From: Nymphaea colorata
Lineage: Eukaryota > Streptophyta > Magnoliopsida > Nymphaeales > Nymphaeaceae
NCBI RefSeq assembly: GCF_008831285.2
Contig: NC_045145.1
Coordinates: 24,054,802-24,118,801 of the forward strand
Direction of reading: 5' to 3'
DNA: 64,000 bases
Numbering within the stretch: position 1 is the stretch's first letter; the number at the start of each line of letters is the position of its first letter. A program made the translations under genes and the position numbers. Positions 61,901-64,000 of the stretch are shown here, piece by piece. A model generated the notes under the pieces. It was not told the DNA's origin and searched no databases. It saw only the letters and a program-made list of their open reading frames with translations.

Positions 61901-64000
61901 GTATACTCAGCAGGACCAACTGAATATTGAAGGATACTCTGACGCCGATTGGGCAGGTTGCACAGATACTAGAAGGTCTACCACAGGGTACTGTATCTTT
62001 CTGGGGGGTAACATGGTGGTATGGAGGAGTAAAAGGCAGGAAGTCTGTTCTAGATCCAGTGCTGAGGCTGAATGCAGGGCAGTTGCTATGGAGGTTACAG
62101 AAATGTTATGGCTAAAGATTCTTCTAGCAGATATTGGGGTTGAAATGGAAGAGAAGATGAAGATGTATTGTGACAACAAGTCTCCGATTAACCTAGCTAA
62201 TAATCATGTCCTTCATGACAGAACCAAACATGTGGAGATAGATCGCCATTTCATACGGAAACGCATAGATTCAAAGGAATTGATCCTGCCTTATATGAAG
62301 TCTGAAGATCAAGTTGCGGATGTTTTAACTAAAGCCTTATGTACATCTCAATTTGAAAAAAATGTTAGCAAGCTTGGCATGTTTGACATGTATGCCAAGC
62401 TTGAGGGGGAGTGTTAGAATATCTTGTAATAGGGACCCGGGTCCGGTATGGACCCGGTCCCATGGGCGCGGATACCGAGGCTGGCTCGGTATCCTAGGCG
62501 GGGCTCTCTACCTCTCTCTCATATAATCTCCACTTATTGTAAATTAGTTGATTAAGTGGAAATAATCTTCTCTCTCCTAGGGTTGCGGTTTTGCTCCTAG
62601 GTTAGAGCTTCCCCGTGGTTTTTCACCTCTTCCTGAGGTTTTCCACGTATATCTTGTGTTTTGTCTTCGTTTTCTTCTTCCATTGCATGTTTCTACAATT
62701 ATATTTTGTATATTCTATGATGTTCTTTAGGTTTCATGCCTATGTTCTGTCATGTTTTCAACATGCTGTTGTGAGATTTGGAATAGACAAGAGTCTTGAT
62801 TATTTGTTTCCCCTGATTGTTTGCAATTTCCCCGTTTGATCCTTCACTTCTCTTTATGACTTTGGTGATTGAGTGTTTTTCTTTTCCTAGTGGAAGCAGG
62901 TGTATGCCTCTTTTGCTTGTACAAAATCTGCATAAAGTATCTGCCATGGTTATTTTTTGTCTTAATGACAGAAGTGGTTGCATTTTTATCAGAAGTTCAC
63001 ATTTTTAATTTGCTTCAGCCTTTTTGCCTATTAGAAATAAGTAGCCCAACTACTTAGAGGTAACCTTGCAGGCATCATTTGTCCTATTAATAGTTCAATT
63101 CACCTTTTCTGTGGACTTAATTTCGTGGAATTGATCTTATCGCAGATTGAACAGCTCACAGAGTTGTCTCACATTTTTCTTGGAAAATTGCTTTCTCTTT
63201 ATACCTTTCAAATAATGTGTCGTGTTAGATGCCAAGTCACCATGCAATGTCTACAGATTCAAGTTCAATTAAGGGAAAATAATACTTTCATGTATCTATA
63301 GGCAGCATCATGGTGATTCTTTGTGAGTTATGAATCATTACTACCGCTGGAGATGCGTATGGTGATCTTTTGGAACCATAAGCATCTACCAAGATGTTTT
63401 GGCTATTCCTTCATTTCAAATATTTCATTGGTTTGTTGACTGTTTTACCTCTAAGGCAACATTTAATTGCATGTATTTTTTGGCAAACTATCCTTTAAAT
63501 AGAATTGTAGTTGGCAAATGTGATTAGTTCTCAATCATTCCTGGTGTCATAGGTGGCTAATATGAGGAAGGAGATTGATGCCATAAAAGCAAAAGAGATT
63601 GCACAAGGTGGGTTGACACAGGGTCAGCAAACTCAAATTGCTAGGAATGAGCAGAGAATATCACAGGTTTTTTTTTTTTCCTGAAACCTAGTTTTAGCTG
63701 ATATGAAGCAGTATCATATAGTTCTATTGCACATATGACTACTTTTGGCAAAATTCAACAGGTTCTGGAGGAGCTTGAGAATTTAGAGGAGACTTTAAAT
63801 GACAGCATACGAGAGAGCATTGGTGCACATGCTAGGAACCTGTATGGGAAGAAGGTGGGTCAGTTTGAAGATGAGGATCAAGTCCTTAGGTTAGTAATTT
63901 TTACGTCTTTCATTGTTCATTATATTTCAATGATACTCATATGCATGAATTTTGATATTTTCGCCCAGCTGTGGCCAAGATACTATTTCAAAAGGAAATT
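49953..64000 (+). CDS. FHA-domain protein, kanadaptin (SLC4A1AP)-like, 5' ten exons; gene runs off the window
   Basis: Exons 49953-50392, 51193-51278, 51475-51554, 53265-53320, 54146-54194, 54779-54928, 56789-56884, 63553-63666, 63762-63889 and 63969-64000 (partial) join in frame, about 410 codons so far. The N-terminus is Pro-rich with a repeated KVPMGPPPP(K/R)IPV (residues 2-15 and about 41-54). Then comes IPYTIPAWSEPP and an FHA domain (about 130-232) with Gly156-Arg157, the HPSISRFH phosphothreonine-binding loop (169-174) and STHGTFIN (192-199). After it come WGMAEDAVEE and long acidic/basic coiled-coil stretches. This order matches animal kanadaptin and plant homologues such as At5g38840. 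FHA domains bind phosphothreonine peptides; the cellular role in plants is poorly known, with nuclear location likely. The seventh intron is 6.7 kb because of a copia insertion. The exon 6 donor (GAG|gttctc) is weak. Confidence 0.92.
52208..52285. repeat. Perfect 26-bp palindrome and a second smaller inverted repeat in intron 3 of the FHA gene
   Basis: Positions 52208-52220 (TCATGATATTTTC) are followed at once by their exact reverse complement, 52221-52233. At 52268-52285, AAAATATC and GATATTTT flank a 2-bp spacer. Both share the ATATC/GATAT core and probably come from one decayed transposon in this AT-rich part of the intron. Confidence 0.85.
55020..56170. mobile_element. Probable transposon-derived insertion in intron 6 of the FHA gene
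   Basis: Near the left, TGTTGTATGTAATG and GGTGTAACTTTAATACACC occur. On the right, GATACACTACG, CCGATACACGTTACAATACACC and TTTTACAACATTG appear in inverted relation. Such GATACAC/GTGTATC-rich ends are common in plant DNA transposons. There is no transposase frame, and the ends are approximate. Confidence 0.35.
57546..57550 (+). repeat. Target-site duplication, left copy (ATTAT)
   Basis: ATTAT directly precedes the TG of the 5' LTR and is matched by ATTAT at 62698-62702 directly after the 3' LTR. This is the 5-bp duplication expected for a copia insertion. Confidence 0.9.
57551..57837 (+). repeat. 5' LTR of the copia element
   Basis: 287 bp, TGTTAG...TCTACA. It contains a strong hairpin: GGATACCGAG (57610-57619) and CTCGGTATCC (57625-57634) around a 5-nt loop. 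A second imperfect palindrome of GGACCC/GGGTCC motifs lies at about 57571-57601. Confidence 0.97.
57838..57849 (+). other. Primer-binding site (initiator tRNA-Met type)
   Basis: TGGTATCAGAGC begins directly after the 5' LTR. It is complementary to the 3' end of plant initiator methionine tRNA and is the usual copia minus-strand primer site. Confidence 0.93.
57850..58136 (+). other. Untranslated leader of the copia element, CCG/CTG-rich
   Basis: GC-rich, with repeated CCGCCGCTG and GCCGCCATCGCC motifs. Open frames on both strands here have low-complexity Arg/Ser/Gly composition. It probably holds the packaging/leader region between primer site and gag. Confidence 0.6.
58137..59180 (+). CDS. 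Copia gag region (347 codons), ends at an in-frame TGA
   Basis: ATG at 58137 is the first ATG of the frame; upstream codons are open but lie in the leader. The product has the copia gag core (an NYLSW segment, then a W..L.....W.. pattern) and a CCHC zinc knuckle of the form CxxCxxxxHxxxxC near codon 253 (about 58893). In most plant copia elements gag continues uninterrupted into protease. Here the frame closes with TGA at 59178-59180 while protease sequence continues in the same frame just after it. Gag would form the particle that packages the element RNA. Confidence 0.85.
   Translation: MAEEMTPKIDVAFDTNNNTKSEHLSVQVTSIRLNKDNYLSWSAALEIGITSRGRLSYITGEKPAPSKADPRWATWALEDSQVKVWIISSVSADIQPLILRKSTAYDMWTVLARMYGRKKRVLRTYQIKRSIYSLKQGDLSVASFYAALKTKWEELDYHVNDDWNCGSDHALYWEKEWMDRTFIFLGGLCDEFESIRSQILNCDEIPGIEEVYARVESEEQRRQVMHIDSSHGSSPSAFVSRTSETGQRPVRCCSHCNKLGHSVDFCLDIHPEKRLTRGRLPSSRRGLPVPASSEGSSLSVEKSKLSSDQIKELQAYISRLSMASTTPEEASTSEGAKLAQALVATSD
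59181..62417 (+). pseudogene. Copia pol (protease, integrase, RT, RNase H), interrupted
   Basis: In order: a protease active-site DSGA motif (about 59214); an integrase zinc-binding HERLGH (about 59622) and CEACQ (about 59712); integrase core Asp/Asp/Glu residues (in SDVW, RTDNAREY and GVAERKN, about 59787-60095); a reverse transcriptase with RYKARLVAKGFSQ (about 61053) and catalytic YVDD (about 61442); and an RNase H with SDADWAG (about 61939). Breaks: the TGA before it, a TAA at about 59355, a frame change near 59737-59760 and a compensating one near 60050. From 60042 to 62417 the frame is open (RT and RNase H intact). Its stop TAG lies just inside the 3' LTR. Confidence 0.92.
62401..62411 (+). 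other. Polypurine tract of the copia element
   Basis: TTGAGGGGGAG directly precedes the TG of the 3' LTR, the expected position for the plus-strand priming site. Confidence 0.85.
62412..62697 (+). repeat. 3' LTR of the copia element
   Basis: 286 bp, TGTTAG...TCTACA, with the same hairpin as the 5' copy (62470-62479 and 62485-62494). Compared with the 5' LTR it shows one 1-bp deletion and five substitutions. Confidence 0.97.
62698..62702 (+). repeat. Target-site duplication, right copy (ATTAT)
   Basis: Identical to the five bases before the 5' LTR (57546-57550). Confidence 0.9.

Larger units (their letters stand above)
57551..62697 (+). mobile_element. Ty1/copia LTR retrotransposon, 5,147 bp, inserted in the FHA gene intron 7
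   Basis: The element has two LTRs (287 and 286 bp, starting TG and ending CA), a 5-bp ATTAT target duplication, a tRNA-iMet-type primer-binding site, a polypurine tract, and gag-protease-integrase-RT-RNaseH coding in the order that defines copia elements. It lies in the same orientation as the host gene. The LTRs differ at five substitutions and one 1-bp indel by eye (about 1.7%), which indicates a fairly recent insertion. The coding interior carries two in-frame stops and two frame changes, so this copy should not express a complete polyprotein. It belongs to the plant Pseudoviridae-type elements; the lineage within copia was not determined. Confidence 0.97.

Overview
This is a stretch of a flowering-plant nuclear genome. 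The evidence is multi-exon genes with GT-AG introns, a plant-type PPR-DYW gene, a plant bHLH of the bHLH49 group, AT-rich intergenic DNA with TA/GA microsatellites, and a Ty1/copia LTR retrotransposon. I cannot place the species. The genes lack the GC-rich 5' ends of grasses, so a non-grass angiosperm is more likely.

Layout, all recognisable genes on the + strand: (1) 1-6.7 kb, intergenic, with a dead copia reverse-transcriptase fragment at the left edge, a minisatellite and a GC-rich/CT-rich patch. (2) 6.9-11.3 kb, a three-exon gene for a 98-residue protein resembling the plant ESSS/NDUFB11-type subunit of mitochondrial complex I. (3) 12.0-14.99 kb, a tandem duplication of a PPR-DYW gene: the left copy is a collapsed pseudogene, the right copy is an intact single-exon gene of 582 codons closest to the At2g33760 (PCMP-H6) type. 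(4) 15-27.6 kb, gene-poor DNA with microsatellites and tandem repeats. (5) 28.47-30.98 kb, an eight-exon bHLH transcription factor (561 aa). (6) 31-40.8 kb, gene-poor DNA with several degenerate DNA-transposon-like segments. (7) 42.0-46.9 kb, a five-exon AVT6-type amino-acid transporter (464 aa). (8) 49.95 kb to the right edge, the first ten exons of an FHA-domain gene homologous to animal kanadaptin (SLC4A1AP). Its seventh intron carries a 5,147-bp copia element with 287/286-bp LTRs, an ATTAT target-site duplication and broken gag-pol coding.

The genes are unrelated housekeeping or regulatory loci (respiration, probable organelle RNA editing, transcription, amino-acid transport, FHA signalling or RNA metabolism). 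I see no gene cluster, operon-like system, CRISPR array or convincing new biological system. The items most worth a second look are the PPR tandem duplication, the LTR insertion (young-looking LTRs around a damaged interior), a 31-codon uORF whose stop overlaps the FHA gene start as ATGA, a possible frame-shifting 23-nt cassette exon in the complex I gene, and the many independent 20-90 bp tandem duplications across the window. Exon boundaries were read by eye from splice consensus, reading frame and family similarity; no alignment or transcript data were available.
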